A stretch of 64,000 nt of DNA from Trochalopteron elliotii (Eukaryota; Chordata; Aves; Passeriformes; Leiothrichidae). Where the stretch lies: assembly GCA_024734555.1 (NCBI GenBank), contig JANPWX010019930.1, forward strand, positions 349,198 through 413,197, read 5' to 3'. Both the position numbers and the translations under genes were made by a program. How positions within the stretch are numbered: position 1 is the first letter of the stretch; each line of letters begins with the position of its first letter. Of this stretch, positions 12,929 to 24,393 are shown in pieces. Below the pieces are notes generated by a model. That model was not told the DNA's origin. It made no database searches and saw only the letters and a list, made by a program, of their open reading frames with translations.

Positions 12929-13002
12929 TCTCGTCTGGCTGAGATGGAGTTAATTTTCTTCCTGGTAGCTGGTACAGAGCTGTGTTTTGAATTTAGGATG
13001 GA
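12929..13002 (+). mobile_element. fragment of an endogenous retrovirus LTR (5' end)
   Basis: The blocks GAGATGGAGTTAATTTTCTT, CCTGGTAGCTGGTACAGAGC and TGTGTTTTGAATTTAGGATG match, from memory, the beginning of a common avian ERV LTR family (ERVL-like). Only about 75 bp are recognisable and neither the terminal TG nor the 3' end can be placed, so this is a truncated relic. Family name and orientation come from recall and need a repeat-library match. Confidence 0.55.
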
Positions 13003-16000
13003 AAAACTGGTCAACTTTGATGCATACTCCTCAATGAACACTAAGAGGGGACAAGAGTAAATGGAAAATATGGAAATTATGCAAGGAGAGTTAGCTATGC
13101 ATTCAAAGAGAAGTGACAAACAGGATAACCACATTTTTTTTCCAACCAGAGGGAAACAGGTCAGTAACAAGCAGAGAGATATTTTTTAATCTGCATGAAA
13201 AGGATAGCTGAACTCAGTGGTAAATTAGGTTACCTGGTGATAATGAGCAAAAGTGAAAAGGATAATAAATCAAGAAGAGCACAAGCAACACTCTCTAGAT
13301 CTGATTGCAGCTTGGGGAGGATAAGAACAAACTGAATTTTGATGAGGCACGTTTGGTAGAGTGCAAGAAGCCATGCTGGAAAGCTTCTAAAACACTTCTG
13401 AATTCTAACTTCATTACTAACTGAGAGATACAAATCCAGACAGTCATTCCTAGCAACAACTTTAATAGGACATGAAAAGGAGATAAGACAGTTCCATATA
13501 TTAGGAGATTTATATTATCTGTCTGTCCTTTTTGATTACTCGTGCACATTCTCAGGCTAAAGGGGGGAACTTTCATTGCCACCATAAATTAGCAACTTAC
13601 AAGTATATATCCTGCCATTTGTGCACCCTGAGCAGCCCTGCACCCCTGGAGAAGTTCCTTTCATCTCATGGGAACTCCTTGTGGATCTTTTGCTGAAGAT
13701 CTGACTGCTTTCAATATTTGTGTACAACCCCATTGCTACAATCATTTAATTTAAGGCCATTATTTTCTATCAGAATTACAAGTAGACCTCTAATATCTAT
13801 GCCTCAGCTGAGAAACAGAATGTGAGATAAAGAGGAGAAAGATTTATTTATGTGCTCTTTAATGCATTTATTCATTTGAATGGTGTTTAATTATTTAGAT
13901 ATTTTAGAACATATTTGGCTCAGGAAAAAAATTACTTCCAAATTGCCTACAAGTAAATCAAATATTGAACAACCAGGAAGATCAGCTACAGCTTAAATAA
14001 TAAGAAATTGCAGTTTTTATTAATTTGTTCCTTTGCAGAAATCTTTGTAAAAATTTGCTATAGTCTGGGACTGGCAGACAGTTCAGAAGCAATTCTTTGT
14101 AAAAAAACATAAGAATGCTTGGAAGAGCTCTCATTGTATTTTCATTAGGGTTCTTGGTCTCCCACCCTTTTCTCCTTCCAATACCAACCTGTAATCTTAG
14201 TCCTTATTTTTCTGGAGTTGTTTTGAGGTTGGACAAGGAGAAAAAAAGGAACTAAAAGCTCATATTAATTTCCCATGTGAGTGTTGTACATTGGAAACCT
14301 CAAATTCTCTTCTGCCCAAGAAGGGACCAAATTTTTAGAAACACATTTGATTTGTGATACCAGCTTTGACATAGGAAAAGACATCAGAATATGAGTGTGG
14401 TCGTCAACAGTAACAGCATCAAGTCATAAAATGGCAAAAACAAAAACTTTTTTCCTCTTCTTGCCATGCTCATCTTTTGACAACAAAGTTTATGTAGAAT
14501 TTTGTGAAAGGCAGGAAAGAGTTAGCAATCAGACTCTCTTTTAAGGATCATAAATTGTGCAATAATTTTCATGTGAGAAACGTTGTTTAAAATTTTAACC
14601 AATTGTTAAAGACAAAGCGAATAATTTATCTTTTTTCTTTTAGGTATGTTTTTTTCCTCTCTACTTCTTTTTGCATAATTTTAGACTAAATTCCTGACCC
14701 TTCTTCCCTGCTTTGGTAAGGAAAGATGGCAATCAACCTAGATGTAACCTCAAAATATGTGTACTTTTTGGCAAAAGAAACTAAAAATGTAAAGAGACAG
14801 TATGTATTTTTATAAAAAAACAATTTATTAATGGAGTGGAATCAATTGCTTACATGAGAAAAATTTGATAATTTTTAATGGGATAAAATTAGAGAGAAAA
14901 CACAGGCTGTAGGTCAGGAGAAAAAAATCAGAGTTTAGATGGAATTATTTTTATTTTACCCAAAATTGTACTAGTTTTGCTTACATTATTGTAGTTTATA
15001 CAAATCCCCTTTATCAACAGATAAACAATACTAAAAAAAGTAGAATCAGTTTTCTCCTAAATATCTGGGTTGTGTATTCTGTCATTCTTCCTATGAGTTG
15101 TATGTAGGCCTTCCACCAGTGTCCATAAAAACATTAAAAAGAAGCAAAAATCATCATTTCTGCATTTTCAGAGTTGTAATATTTTACTCCATCTAGGGTG
15201 TGTGTGTTTGCTCTTTGTCTCCCTTTCTGAACAATGCTGACCTCTGGGCCTGTGCTATTGAATTTACAGAATTTCCAAGGATCTCAGGATTCTGAGATAT
15301 CCTTTTCTTATCTCTCTGTTGGTTCTCCTCTCCTCAAAAAAGATTTTTGTTCCTGAATTTTCTGCCTTGAACTTCCTTGAGCTTTTTCCTCAACCTGCTG
15401 CCTGTAAGGAAGGGAAATTGGAGCTTGATCCTTTGAAAAAGGTGAATTTGAGGGTAGAACCATCCTAGGATGCTGTTATTGCTGTTTCTAGGTATTTATT
15501 CTTAATTTTCAATAAATAAAATGTTTCTAAAACCTGCAGAGTTTTTATATCAAGAGGCTCAATCAAGCCTTTTTGTTCACATTTTAAAAGTAATGCCAAA
15601 AAAACAGGAGGGAAACTGATAAAAAAACAAATCAGAAGTGAATGCCTGGTAAAATTTATATGTTGATAAATCTGTTTACCACACTTTTAACTCTGAAGAT
15701 TTTGGATTTTCTGATTTGAAGCCTGGGGAACAGCTCATGTGAGACTACACAACCTCTTTTATCTGTTGCTGTATATCTCTGGAAATAAAAATGTTTATTT
15801 ATTTAAATCCAGATTGCCACCTGGATTTCTTGAATGCTTTTATTATGTTCATTGCTCCACTTCTTTAAAAACTTCCCTGGAAATCACGCATTTAATAGAG
15901 TAATATGTCACAACTTACATGTCCCCTGGCAGGCTAAATGATATTTACATTGTCAAACTTGTGAAAAACATGCATCTCAATTCACAATACAAGCAAGATA

Positions 16001-19000
16001 TTGTCAGCTGGTTAAATTCATTGGGCAGTGCTGTCCATCTGAACAGTCAGCAGCTGAAAACAAGAAGAAGCACAGATAACAAACACCAAATATTTTACAG
16101 AGTTTGCCATAAATAATTGTTTCAAAATATTTTTTTACAGTAACATTTTTGCAAAATAGTACATCACCCACTTTATAAAATTTTAGTCATGTTTTTTGAG
16201 TTTTTCCATTGTACCAATGAATATTTCTAAAGGACTATATTTGTTTTTAAAGAATATTGTTTGGTTTGGTTTGGTTTTTTTTCAAGCAAGAATGCTGAAA
16301 ATTAGGAGGTGATCATATATAGTGTAAAAGTTTGATAATGATATTAGGCTCTTATTTCACTGTTCTGGCTTATCTGGAGTTTAAATTCAAACGCTTTGCA
16401 GGATATATCTCTTAACAACCAAATGTTTTGGAATATGACTGAACAGATGTGAGGTGGTTTTATTACCCTAAATAATCAAAAAGTGGCCAATCTACAAGGA
16501 CTTCCATGGTCTCTTAGGTCTCTGGTGTTTTCTTTCATCCCCCCAACCCCTTCATTTCTCTCCTTGGTCCCTCTCCAACTTCAGTTTTATTCTATCATAG
16601 ACCTCACTGTCTTTCTTGCCTGTGATTAAATTTTACTGTTTCCTGGGATATATTCAGAGACTCTCTCACATGATCTGGTTTTGCTACTTTCAACTCAGGA
16701 ACATATTTCTACAGGATTCCTTACAATCAGCCTTTCGATGGCAATAGCAGACACATGGTAGCAGTGATTTTGAAGGATTAAATCATGATCAGCTAAGAAT
16801 GACCAAAACAAAATTAAATTGCTAAACACTACTGAGGCCTTGCTGAGTACTTACAAGCTGTTTTTAAAAATTTATTTCATTTTCCCAAGCTGTTGCCAAG
16901 CTGACAGAATGCATTTGGATAGTGTGAGCCTCAGTAAATGAAAATTTCTTTGAGACACAATATTTTTTCTAATGAGACATAACACACTGAAACCAAGGGA
17001 TCTTAACTCTGGCACAAAGCAGAGCGATAGCCACCCAGATAATTTGTAGATAAAAAGAATACTGTATGTGATATTATCACGGCAGATACAAAGCTAAGCA
17101 AATTTCCAGCTTAAACAGTTGCAATTAGTAAGCTTATAAACCACTGGTAAAAAGATCTAAGATAGAGCTGCTGAGTTATTTAAATAACAAGCTTTGTACC
17201 TAATAACATGACGAAATCTAATTATTTATTAAAAACCCTCACCAAGCAGCCAATATTCTGAAGTTAGGCAAAAAAAAAAAAAAAAAGCTACTTTCAAAGC
17301 TTGTATACTGGAATAATTTTCTGCAATGTACAAACTTCTTTTTGGAGACACAGTCAAGCCAAAAATCACTATTTCCAGCTTAATTATATCTATATAAAAA
17401 CTATCTCAAAGTAATCAGCTTGAAATATTAAGTTTGAAAGTGTATTTTCATCAAAAATTAAATTTTTGGGAACATGTTTAAGAAATTTTCACTTGTAAAA
17501 CCAAACAAAAATAGCACATACTCAAACTGTGAAAAAATTTGTTACAAATTCTGGGAACCTGATTTTTGTTTCTATCTTTTTAAAAATAAGTTGATTTGTG
17601 ACATATCTTGCATCATAAATTCGATTTTAGTGAAACACTTTTATACAGATCCAGGAAACAAATGCACATCCAGATTCTGAGAAGATATGGTTCCCTCAGT
17701 GAATGTTTTAGTTTGGGATTGAAAAAAAGATTATTGAAATTCTGGCAATTTCTACTGAGGTGGACCTTTTGCTTAAGCCCATCTCTTCCTAAAAGTCATG
17801 TAAAGTTGGCTTTCAACAAATAAACAGTTGTCTGTCATTGTAGATGTTATGTTAAATGTGAAATTTCTTAAGAAGCATAATCATAAACAATCCAAGACAC
17901 TGTGGATGAGACTTCCGCTTAATATACAACTAATAAATTATGCATAAATAAATTATTAAATATGCAGTGGGGAAAGTGCTTTTCCAGAGAAATGCTTGGA
18001 GAGTTCAACCAGTCATGAGTGTTTGTGGCAGTGAAAACCTGTGAATTACAGTAACACCCAGGCTGGAGGGTTTTCCTCCTCACAGAGGTCCTTGAACCTT
18101 ATTCCTCTGCCCCTTAACTGCACAGAAACACACTTATTTCACACAGGCTGCTTCTTTCCACACATAAAAATAAATGGACTTCGTGAGACACCAAGATTAT
18201 GTGCTCTGGGTTGGGTTGTGCCTTTAATATTTCCACGCAGCTTGTAGCCATAAATCTACTGTTTTTCTACATCCTGTGTTTTTATGTCACTAGTGTAGGA
18301 GGTAGAAGATTTAGAGGATAAAAGTTAATGAGTTGCATTTTCTTCAGTTTCTTTTACACAGTCAGATTGGTGGCTTTGGGAAGTGGATTTATAGCAAAGG
18401 ATGTAAGAGTAGTGAAAATCCTGGTCTCCTGTCCCTCCCTGCTCCGAGCACCAGGGAAGGGCATGGAAAGATGACTGTGTCTCCTGGTGTTGTCCTCCAG
18501 ACAGGCAAACTATTAAGAGATATAACTCATTTTTGTCTGAATGAATTTTATAATAGGCCCCTGCAACAGCAATCCTAGTGGGATTGGCGTAAATAATGTC
18601 ACTGCAGGTAGGCTAACACACATGCAGGGTATAACTAGCATTAAAAGTGTGCAAAGTGGTGTGGAGGCTGGCTGCTGCTCCTTGTACTCATTCCCAAGAT
18701 GAATTGGTGAATTAAAAACTCATTACCTGTGTTACATTGTGTAGCCTTGTTATGTGCAATTATCAAAGTCAATTTGCCGCTATAACTTGATGGCCAAATC
18801 TAAGGAGAGCATCTTCAAAACAGGAGCAAGTGTTAACATCACAAGATTCCAGGTAATAAAATAGGTGTAATTTTCCAGTGTTGTCATGCTGGTGTTTTTA
18901 AATGTTTGTCCTTCGCTATGCTGGTGTGCACCTATAAGTCAAAACTTTCCTTCACAGAACTGGAGACAATGCAGAACATTAATCTTCCCATTTTTGTGTT

Positions 19001-19583
19001 AACCCAAAGTCTCATTTAAGACACTCAGTTCAGCCAGTGCATAAGTGAAGGAAAGAGAATAGGAAGAAAAATTGTATTTGAAATCTGATTTTCATTTACA
19101 GCAACTCTGAGGGCCCTTATGAATACCAGGAGGGAGTACACTACCTCTCATAAAGTGACACTTGAGCTTTTTCTTAAAACTCTAAGATATCTGCATTGGT
19201 GTGAGAATACTTAAGTGTCTGAATTCAGAACAAGACTAAGGAAAAGAGTATTTTTGCACCATCACAGCTGGCTTCTGAATGCAAAGTTTGGAGAATGAAA
19301 TGCATTATTGTGATCAGAACTGCATGAATTGAGGAGAATGAGTTATCCTAATGCAATAGCCTTCGAAAGAATAACCTTTAAAACTCCCCTTCAATTTAAA
19401 AAATGAATATTTCCAGTATAACCACAATGCTAAAAACATTTCAAAGCATTGCCTCATATATTTGTCACAAAGGAACCTTGACCCTTTTATTTTTTACTTT
19501 TTTTTATTATTTTTTAACTGACAAGAAGCTATTTAAGTTGAGGAAAAATCTTATATTCAGGTGTAAATGGGCAGTCCAAGATA
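13003..19583. other. long unique AT-rich stretch, no gene seen
   Basis: About 6.6 kb without any recognisable transposon. Minor features: a GGTTT run at 16260-16280, a poly(A) of about 16 nt near 17270-17286, and a balanced-composition interval at about 18660-18860. Open frames are at most 112 codons and show no family features. Confidence 0.5.
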
Positions 19584-19907
19584 GCTGAGGAGGGACTCTG
19601 TACAAGGCAGGGAGGGATTGTAGACAAGGCATGGAGGGACAGGACAAGGAAGGGTGGTTCCATGCTGCCAGACAGCAAAGATGGATGGGATATTGGGAAG
19701 GAATTGTTCCCTGGGAGGGTGGGGAGGCCTTGGCACAGGGTGCCCAGAGAAGCTGTGGCTGACCCTGGATCCCTGGCAGTGTCCAAGGGCAGGCTGGACA
19801 TTGGGGCTTGGAGCAGCCTGGGGCAGTGGGAGGTGCCCCTGCCATGGCAGGGGTTTAGAATGGGATGGATTTTAAGCTCCCTCCCAACCCAAACCATTGT
19901 GATTCTA
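19584..19907 (+). mobile_element. CR1 LINE 3'-end copy
   Basis: Starts in the GGAGGGACT..TACAAGG..CATGGAGGGACAGGACAAG block, which lies just downstream of the CR1 ORF2 remnant. It then continues through GGGATATTGGGAAGGAATTG, GGTGGGGAGGCCTTGGCACA, TGCCCAGAGAAGCTGTGGCT and CCTGGCAGTGTCCAAGG to a CTCCCTCCCAACCCAAACCA tail with GTGATTCT. A small internal duplication (TACAAGGCAGGGAGGGATTG / GACAAGGCATGGAGGG) is visible near its left end. It is the longest of the truncated copies that keep the tail. Confidence 0.94.
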
Positions 19908-19996
19908 AATCTGTCAATGAATGAAATGCAAAATGAACACTCATCTAATATCTACAAACTGCTCTTTCAAGACCACCATTGTTCCTTTCTTGGCAG

Positions 19997-20327
19997 CTGG
20001 AGTGACTGATGGGCTGCACAAGAAATGTGCAGCCCAGGTGAGCCTCTGAGCCTGCAGCCTTCCACCACTGTCAAGCAGCCTTCCAGCCCAAACCTGACTG
20101 GGACCAACTGGTTTGGATGTAATTGATACCCTGTTTGCTTTTAGGATACTCATATTGTCAGAATTGTCCATTCTTTATTTTTAAAGGGCTTTGTGAAAGT
20201 TTTACTATGGAAGGTAAGTGTTTAAAATGTCCCTTATATTTTTTTTTTTCTCATGCCCATTCATTAGGAATTATTGAAGCACAAAGGAGTGACACTGACA
20301 CTGATAACTACCCCCGCTAAAAGTTAG
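19997..20327 (+). other. three exon-like segments in one frame (unverified)
   Basis: Segment A (19997-20037, 41 nt) follows the acceptor GTTCCTTTCTTGGCAG and ends at the donor CAG|GTGAGC. Segment B (20145-20213, 69 nt) follows CTGTTTGCTTTTAG and ends GAAG|GTAAGTG. Segment C begins at 20268 after a poly-T tract and CCCATTCATTAG. A has a single open frame (13 codons). It joins in phase to B's open frame (23 codons) and then to C's, which ends at TAG 20325-20327. An AATAAA lies at 20732-20737. Against a real gene: the B-C gap is only 54 nt, short for a vertebrate intron, and no protein family is recognised. It lies 90 bp downstream of a CR1 tail. Confidence 0.13.
20010..20036 (+). other. strong GC-rich hairpin
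   Basis: TGGGCTGCAC pairs perfectly with GTGCAGCCCA across the 7-nt loop aagaaat, giving a 10-bp stem that is unusually GC-rich for this region. Its 3' arm abuts the CAG|GTGAGC donor-like site at 20037/20038. Confidence 0.8.
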
Positions 20328-20581
20328 TGGAGATAATTATCTTGTCTTTGTCACTCCAGTCTGTACTTTAATTTGCAGTGCAGAGGCTGAAGACAAATCC
20401 ATGGGCCATAGTAGCTATTTAAGTACTAAATTCTTCAACTTTCACTCCAGGGGCAGACTGCCTCACTCTTCAGACATAGAACACATTTTTCTAGGGCTCT
20501 TGGCTTTTGCTCTCCAATCTAACAAAATTTGTGGTGAAATTGGAAAATGATGATGGATTCTACGAGGAAGAGGGTTCTTGT
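20328..20581. other. unique sequence, no gene seen
   Basis: Single-copy sequence between the exon-like segments and a nested hairpin. Nothing recognised. Confidence 0.5.
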
Positions 20582-20631
20582 GGAACAGGAATTTCTGGTT
20601 TTGTGCTGTGTGCAAGCACACTTCCTGTTCC
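20582..20631. other. nested inverted repeat
   Basis: Outer arms GGAACAGGAA (20582-20591) and TTCCTGTTCC (20622-20631) are perfect. The inner palindrome GTGTGCAAGCACAC (20608-20621) abuts the right arm, so the right side forms one continuous 16-nt strand pairing with two separated left segments. Confidence 0.75.
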
Positions 20632-22920
20632 TACCTGCCACACCACCATTCACAACAGTGTCACAGATGGGTGCAGTCAGACACCAGCTGTGTCTTCCCA
20701 TATTTGAAAGAAACCAAAACTATTAAATCCAAATAAAGCACGAACTCTGCAGAGAGCCAACTGAAATCACGTGCATGATCCAGAAAGGAGACCAGTGCTT
20801 CTTATTAGGTTCAAATTACCCATTCTTCAAGTATTTTATGATCTTTGTGACAGTAGCACAAAGCAATCATTCCAACTTGTACCTATAATTAAACTGTTTA
20901 TGGACATATTGTCATATAGTTATTACCTGCAGTTCTAAGTTGAAATTTGTATGATTTTATTTTAGTCATTTAGCCCTTACACACTGTACTTTTTCCAGAG
21001 GAGAAAAATGTGGACTCTTTTGCAATGAATTTATTAACAATGATTGCAAGAATAGCTGTACTAATATTGAATTACAACTCTTACATTTTACATCATTAAC
21101 CAGTCTTTTCTACTGTAAAATTAGGCTAGAAGAATGATGCAAAGCAATTTTGGCAATATTCTTTTATTGTAACCAGACTACCTGCTACTGCATTGTTTAT
21201 GAAATGATGAGCCTTGCACTGAAGGGAAATTTACATATAATAAAACACCCTATATATTTCTTGCATAGTGAGAACAAAGTGGCAGAGGAACAAAAGAAAA
21301 GGCTTCCACTGATGTTTCACCTAGGCATTGTTGTTGCAGGAGTGTACACTCATTTCTTTCATTGGAATTCATGATTTATCTCAGATTGAGTGAAATGTAA
21401 ATCAGATTTTATCCCACCTATGATGTGTGTCTCAAAAATCATTTGCCCTGTGGTTGAGCCTTGTTGAGCACATCTGATGGCCAATGAGGGGAGAGGGATG
21501 ATCTGTCATTTCACCCCCATGATCAACTTCTTCTCTGCCATTCTGCTTTGTCCTAAATATTTCAGTTTTTCATCTTGAACACTTCTGTCACCTTGCACAC
21601 CGTTGGCAGGTTGCAAAGCCTTAGAGACATTCATACAAGGAGCAGTAAACACTTGTATAATATTGAGGGTAAATTTGATTGCATTTGAAACACACTTCTG
21701 TAAGGCATAATTTCAGTGTTCATGCCACTAGACAGCTAAGACATAAATTGAGTGTGACTCATAAATCCACCTGGGCTCCCCCAAAACAGTTTTGTAAAAA
21801 CAATATGCCTGTTGCATTCCATCAGTTTCTCTATAATAAAAGGTGCAACAGATTTGATTGTTTTAAATAACAATGAAACCAACATGTCAGTTCCATTACT
21901 GTCTACACCTCCAGCTGATAGAAAGTTACACACTAAATTTTGAATAGCCAATGTTGATTTTACAGATCAAAGTCAAAGCTCAAATTGTGACGTTCAATTT
22001 GTAATGTGCCACTACAGAAGTATCTCCCAAAGTTGTTCCTGGAGTGCCATCCAGATTTTCCTTTCAGCTTCCTGACTGATGACTTCTCTCCAAAAGATGC
22101 TTTATAAAGCATTATTATTTCGATTCCCTGTCCTCACATGCTTTGTCACTGTATGAATGTGCATGTAGGTATAATATTATAGCACAGAAGCCTCAAAACA
22201 ATCAGCATTTTGAAAATTATGAATTCAGAGAGTTTCTGGTACTTCTAGTTCAGCAGTTAAATCTCTAACATGAATACCAAGTAACAAAAAATAAGGCACT
22301 GCTGTGACTGTAGATGTGGTTGATTAAAAGCCTAACTGCATTTTATAATTCAGATGAACTTTTTACTATGTAGTTTCATATCTCTTTTGTATTTGTCTAC
22401 AGCACACTATTGTTTTGATGACACTGATATTATTCCTTTTCATATAATTATTCGATTATTCCACTGAGCACATCATAATGGCTCAAAGTGTATAAAAAGA
22501 GAGTGAGCTAGGGTATGATTTGCATTTTTATTAATGGAAGTTGAGTTTTCTGAACATAAAAGTTTCAAGCAATCTGTCTTTATTCTTTCATTTGGCACTA
22601 GCAACCACTGAAATACAGATTTTAAAGTATTCAAACTGAGAGAAGCCCTGCTACATGTCTCATTTTATTTCAGTGTTCATTTGTAAGGATGGTGATGAGT
22701 TAATTTGATGTGGACAGTGGAAAAGCCCTGTTGAGATTTGCATCAGTGTATTTCCTGACAGCGTTTCTGCTCTCTGTCCTTGCCAAAATAATAACTGCAG
22801 CACAATCCCCAATGTGACCATCAAGAGGCAACTTGCAGATTTTCAAGAGTGCATGGAAAATTGAATTTTCTTCTCCTAAAGGAAAGAATCTGGTCCTGCT
22901 GAGGCCAAATTGCTGCTGCA
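20632..22920. other. unique sequence, no gene seen
   Basis: Single-copy AT-rich sequence. AATAAA at 20732-20737 is the only poly(A)-signal-like site I relate to anything upstream. No repeats recognised. Confidence 0.5.
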
Positions 22921-23030
22921 TGGGAAAGAAAGGAAAAGAAAAACAAGGAAAGCCAGAGGGAAAAAAAAAAGGAAAAAAAGGGAAAGAAGGGAAAAAAGTG
23001 AAGAGGAAGAGGGAGAGAAGAGGCCCAGTG
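22921..23030 (+). repeat. purine-rich (polyAG) tract
   Basis: A run of GGGAAAG, GGAAAAG and AGAGGAAG units with only a handful of pyrimidines. It encodes the Lys-rich section of a 209-codon plus-strand open frame (22833-23462), which I attribute to composition. Confidence 0.85.
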
Positions 23031-23274
23031 TCCCTGTCCCACATCACCGAGGGCTCTGACACAATGTGCCTGTGTCACAAAGGCCACCCCAGCAGCCCTT
23101 CCACAGCCGAAGGTGCTGGGAGTGGCCTGGAGCAGCCCCGGCCTTGGGGGCCTGCAGGCCCTTGTGCTGAGCCGCTTCCCAAAATGATCAGAAAGGGCTG
23201 TGCCCGAGGGAAAGTGCAAAGGAGAGCACATGGCAAACCCAATTGTGTGGGTTGGATAGAAGTGTTAATGTCAG
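23031..23274. other. GC-rich island between two purine tracts, unidentified
   Basis: Clearly richer in G and C than its surroundings, with blocks such as CCGGCCTTGGGGGCCTGCAG and GAGCCGCTTCCC. It does not match the CR1 or LTR segments elsewhere in the window. It could be part of an unrecognised repeat. The open frame across it has no recognised domain. Confidence 0.5.
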
Positions 23275-23345
23275 AGACAAGGGGAGAAGGGAAAGGGAAG
23301 TGGGGGGGAAAGGGGAAGAGGAGAAGGGGAAGGGGAATGGGAGTT
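23275..23345 (+). repeat. G-rich purine tract with G-quadruplex potential
   Basis: Repeated AGGGGAAG/AGGGAAAGGG units including a run of seven G (AAGTGGGGGGGAAAGGGG). Several G3-G4 runs with 1-4 nt loops make a quadruplex plausible. Confidence 0.8.
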
Positions 23346-24251
23346 ACTGTGGGAGTTGAGAGAAGAGCCGGAATCCCTAGCAAACTGAGGTTGGTTGCTT
23401 TTAGCATGTCCAGCAGAGCAGGACCACAAACTGGTACAATAACAAAAGTAAAATTATGGTAAAATAATTTAAACAAGTAACAACCACAGCCCTTCTACTA
23501 CTACTTCTACCTGTCTGTTCTGTTTTTTGTACTGTGTGTGGCCAGTGTTGAATAATTCTACCTACAGAACCACTTCCAAACAGCTTCCTGAAGTCATCAT
23601 CCCTTCACCATCCAACCCCAGAAGTCTGGATGCACAGGAGTGGATAAATGCTGCATCCCTGAGAAGGAAAGAGGATATTTCCTGGGACTATTGCAAGAAT
23701 TGGGGAAACACTTCACTTTTGAGTTTTTAGGTGTTTATAACCTGGTATGATTTAGATTCTAGACTCAGAAGAAAAAAATCTGGGCAGAAGGAAAGCAAAG
23801 AGATCACACAGACCACCAGCACAAAAAAGCCCCCCCAGATACAAAAAAAGTGAAGCCCAAAATCCTGCCTTAAACGTTATTAATTTATGGCAGAGTAATT
23901 TATGCATTAAGACCTGTTTTGTTCTGTGTAAATTTGTGTGAGCTCTGTTACTAGGATTACTGTCAGTGAGGACAATCAAATTGAATTTTCTTATGTCTCC
24001 CTTCCTCATAGCAGTTACTAAGTAATGACATAGATTGAAGGTCTCTTATGGTTCTTAAGTGACTACATGTAACACCAAACAAACTTTTTGTGCAGGGAAT
24101 TTAGTCCTGGAAAATAAGATGAAGAAAAAAATTATAATAGCAGATCATCATGATAATATTTTATTACGGACAGTGAATTTGCATTTAATTACAGAGGAAA
24201 AAGAAACAGGTTAATCTGCAGAAATTATATGGTATTCATTTACAGATAATA
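23346..24251. other. unique sequence, no gene seen
   Basis: Single-copy sequence. Small open frames on both strands lack family features. Confidence 0.5.
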
Positions 24252-24393
24252 TTTTTTTTTGCTTTCTTCACTGGTTTTCTGTTGTTTTGTTTGTCCATTT
24301 TTAGATTGTTTTGAGGTTTTTGCCTATGTCTGTTAGCTTTCTTGGGTTTGTTTGTTTGTCTGTTGGTTTGTTTTAAATTATTATTTTTGTTGT
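24252..24393 (-). repeat. T/G-rich tract (A/C-rich on minus strand)
   Basis: GTTGTTTTGTTTGTCC, TTGTTTTGAGG and GGGTTTGTTTGTTTGTC units, ending in TTTGTTTTAAATTATT. Inverted counterpart of the A/C tracts. The minus-strand Gln/Asn/Lys-rich open frame is its translation. Confidence 0.75.

Noticed and set aside
16260..16281. GGTTT repeats suggestive of an interstitial telomere
   Set aside because: The unit is GGTTT, not TTAGGG, with only three to four copies; it fits simple low-complexity sequence.
22833..23462. 209-codon plus-strand open frame
   Set aside because: The Lys/Gly/Glu-rich part is the translated polyAG tract and overlapping frames are open on the other strand. No domain or start context supports a gene.
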